From an uncultured Sphingopyxis sp. (GTDB lineage Bacteria > Pseudomonadota > Alphaproteobacteria > Sphingomonadales > Sphingomonadaceae), in NCBI GenBank assembly GCA_937957805.1, contig CALFXW010000014.1, positions 1 through 33,625 on the forward strand: DNA of 33,625 bases, written 5' to 3'. Below the pieces are notes generated by a model that did no database searches, was not told the DNA's origin, and saw only the letters and a list, made by a program, of their open reading frames with translations. Within the stretch, counting starts at the first letter, position 1, and every line of letters starts with the position of its first letter. The translations under genes were made by a program, and so were the position numbers. Shown in pieces: positions 32,455 through 33,625 of the stretch.

Positions 32455-32931
32455 ATGCCCGCTCCCCCCACTCGCCCATTGTTGCTGGTCGCCGCCAGCA
32501 TGAGCGTTGCGCTGACCATCATCGCGCCCGCCGCCGCCCAGCGCATGCAGGGACAGCGCGCCGATGCCGATGGCAATGGCATTTTGACCCGTGCCGAATC
32601 GGATGCTGGCGCTACCGCGCGTTTTGCGCAGATGGACCGCGATGGGGATGGTCGACTTAGCGGCGATGAACTGGGCGCGCCGGGTGCGGGCCGCACGGGC
32701 GGCGGTATAGCCGGACGCATCCGCCATGCCGATGCCAATGGTGATGGCGTGGTCACGCGGGAGGAATTCCTCACCGTCTCGGCCCGCCGATTTGCGCGGA
32801 TGGATGCCAATGGCGATGGGTCGGTCGATCAGGCCGAACGGCAGGCGATGCGGGGGCAAATGCGGGGACAAATGCGCAGCCGGGGCGACGCGCCCGCCAA
32901 TGATCCGGCCAATGATCCGGTCGGCGCATAA
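32455..32931 (+). CDS. Secreted four-EF-hand calcium-binding protein
   Basis: 158 residues from the ATG at 32455, fixed by a perfect AGGAGG four bases upstream. The signal peptide ends at APAAAQ. Four canonical 12-residue EF loops start at Asp37 (DADGNG), Asp61 (DRDGDG), Asp93 (DANGDG) and Asp117 (DANGDG), each ending in Glu at position 12, so all should bind Ca2+. The C-terminal tail is Arg/Met/Gln-rich with a DPANDP-like repeat. Such periplasmic proteins are common in sphingomonads; the role is unknown. It precedes a response-regulator gene on the same strand. Confidence 0.88.
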   Translation: MPAPPTRPLLLVAASMSVALTIIAPAAAQRMQGQRADADGNGILTRAESDAGATARFAQMDRDGDGRLSGDELGAPGAGRTGGGIAGRIRHADANGDGVVTREEFLTVSARRFARMDANGDGSVDQAERQAMRGQMRGQMRSRGDAPANDPANDPVGA

Positions 32932-33027
32932 ATCTTGCCTGCATCAACGTCCGCCTCGACGATGATTGCCGTCCCCCTTGCGTCCCGGCCCGCCGCTTTG
33001 CATGCTGAAGCGGTGGAGGCGGATGAT

Positions 33028-33625
33028 ATGGCAGAAAGTGCGACCCGATTATTGCTGATCGATGATGAGGCATCGATCCGCGAGCCGCTGAGCGAATTTT
33101 TGGTGGCGCAGGGATTTTATGTTGATGCACTGCCCAGCGCAGCGGCGGCGCGCGCGGCGCTCATCGACCAAAGCTATCACCTCATCATCTCGGACGTGAT
33201 GATGCCGGGGGAGGATGGGCTGTCGCTGACCCGTTTTGTCCGCGAAACCATCGGCACGCCGGTCATCCTGCTCACCGCGCGGGTGGAGGAGACGGAAAAG
33301 ATCGTCGGGCTTGAAATCGGGGCGGATGATTATGTCCCCAAACCCTTTTCGCCGCGCGAACTGGTGGCGCGCATCCGCGCCGTGCTGCGCCGCAAGGCGC
33401 CGGAGGCGCTGGATGCGGCGGTGGATGTGGCCGGCCTGCGGCTGGACCCTTCGACACGACGCGTGTCTCGCGGCGACGTCGAACTCAAGCTGGGGCCGAC
33501 CGAATTCCGGCTGCTGCACTTCTTCATGACGCATCCCGAGCGCGTGCACAGCCGGGCACAACTGCTCGACCGCGTCTGGGGCGACCATGTCTTCATCGAG
33601 GAGCGCACGGTCGACGTGCACGTGA
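33028..33625 (+). CDS. OmpR/PhoB-family response regulator (3' truncated by window)
   Basis: 199 residues are visible; the stop is beyond the window. GGAGG eight bases upstream supports the ATG at 33028. The receiver domain (about 7-122) has the acidic pair Asp12/Asp13, phospho-acceptor Asp56 (SDVMMPGEDG), Thr83 and Lys105 (YVPKPFSPREL). A winged-helix DNA-binding domain follows (from about 133), with LGPTEFRLLHFFMTHPERV and VWGDHVFIEERTVDVHV, strongly PhoB-like. The receiver uses TTT for Phe four times and TTC never; the DNA-binding part uses TTC four times and TTT never. This may be a chimera, natural or from assembly. A partner kinase should lie beyond the edge. Confidence 0.85.
   Translation, partial: MAESATRLLLIDDEASIREPLSEFLVAQGFYVDALPSAAAARAALIDQSYHLIISDVMMPGEDGLSLTRFVRETIGTPVILLTARVEETEKIVGLEIGADDYVPKPFSPRELVARIRAVLRRKAPEALDAAVDVAGLRLDPSTRRVSRGDVELKLGPTEFRLLHFFMTHPERVHSRAQLLDRVWGDHVFIEERTVDVHV

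Overview
The window looks like a chromosomal contig from a sphingomonad-type alphaproteobacterium (order Sphingomonadales). Supporting signs are the high G+C content, two very large TonB-dependent receptors, a class II DAHP synthase, a 'vgr-related' zincin-like protein, the alphaproteobacterial SOS box GTTC-N7-GTTC upstream of dinB, a dnaK heat-shock promoter that fits the alphaproteobacterial sigma-32 consensus, and typical hrcA-grpE / rph-rdgB-hemW gene order. Both ends cut through genes, so this may be a whole assembly contig. The last gene also shows a codon-use break that should be checked.

Layout. 1-3.7 kb: the tail of an unknown gene, a membrane-anchored cNMP-binding protein, and a TonB receptor with a Gly-rich insert. 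3.9-6.2 kb: class II DAHP synthase converging on a secreted metallo-beta-lactamase-fold hydrolase. 6.3-9.4 kb: dnaK-dnaJ behind a sigma-32 promoter. 9.5-12.6 kb: a PCu(A)C copper-binding lipoprotein translationally coupled to a HExxH protein, an indoleamine 2,3-dioxygenase-family protein behind an operator-like palindrome, and a bacterial PH-domain membrane protein whose ribosome binding site lies inside a hairpin. 12.6-14.2 kb: hrcA-grpE. 14.3-20.7 kb: a long rightward series of rph, rdgB, hemW, a xerC-like recombinase, an M48 protease, msrA, galU and a small lipoprotein. 20.8-25.6 kb: a Sua5-type tRNA t6A enzyme, an acyl-CoA dehydrogenase, dinB and a CPBP membrane protease. 25.7-28.2 kb: tRNA-Gly(TCC), then a gene-free 550-bp block of palindromic repeats, then a convergent type II restriction-modification pair (C5-cytosine methyltransferase and a SinI-like endonuclease). 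28.3-29.4 kb: an ABA4-like membrane protein divergent from a TetR regulator across a near-perfect palindrome. 29.5-33.6 kb: a second TonB receptor, a secreted four-EF-hand protein and a truncated OmpR/PhoB response regulator.

How the genes fit together. Protein quality control is heavily represented: DnaK, DnaJ, GrpE, HrcA, MsrA and M48. HrcA is encoded here, but no CIRCE operator was seen in the window, so its targets are probably elsewhere. The restriction-modification pair beside a tRNA gene and repeat cluster is the clearest accessory (mobile) cargo. Most other genes are housekeeping. The best leads for something undescribed are regulatory DNA elements (the TetR/ABA4 palindrome with a probably leaderless mRNA, the palindrome upstream of the IDO gene, and the hairpin masking a Shine-Dalgarno sequence) and the 32-bp-periodic palindromic repeats. 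I did not find a convincing wholly new multi-gene system.
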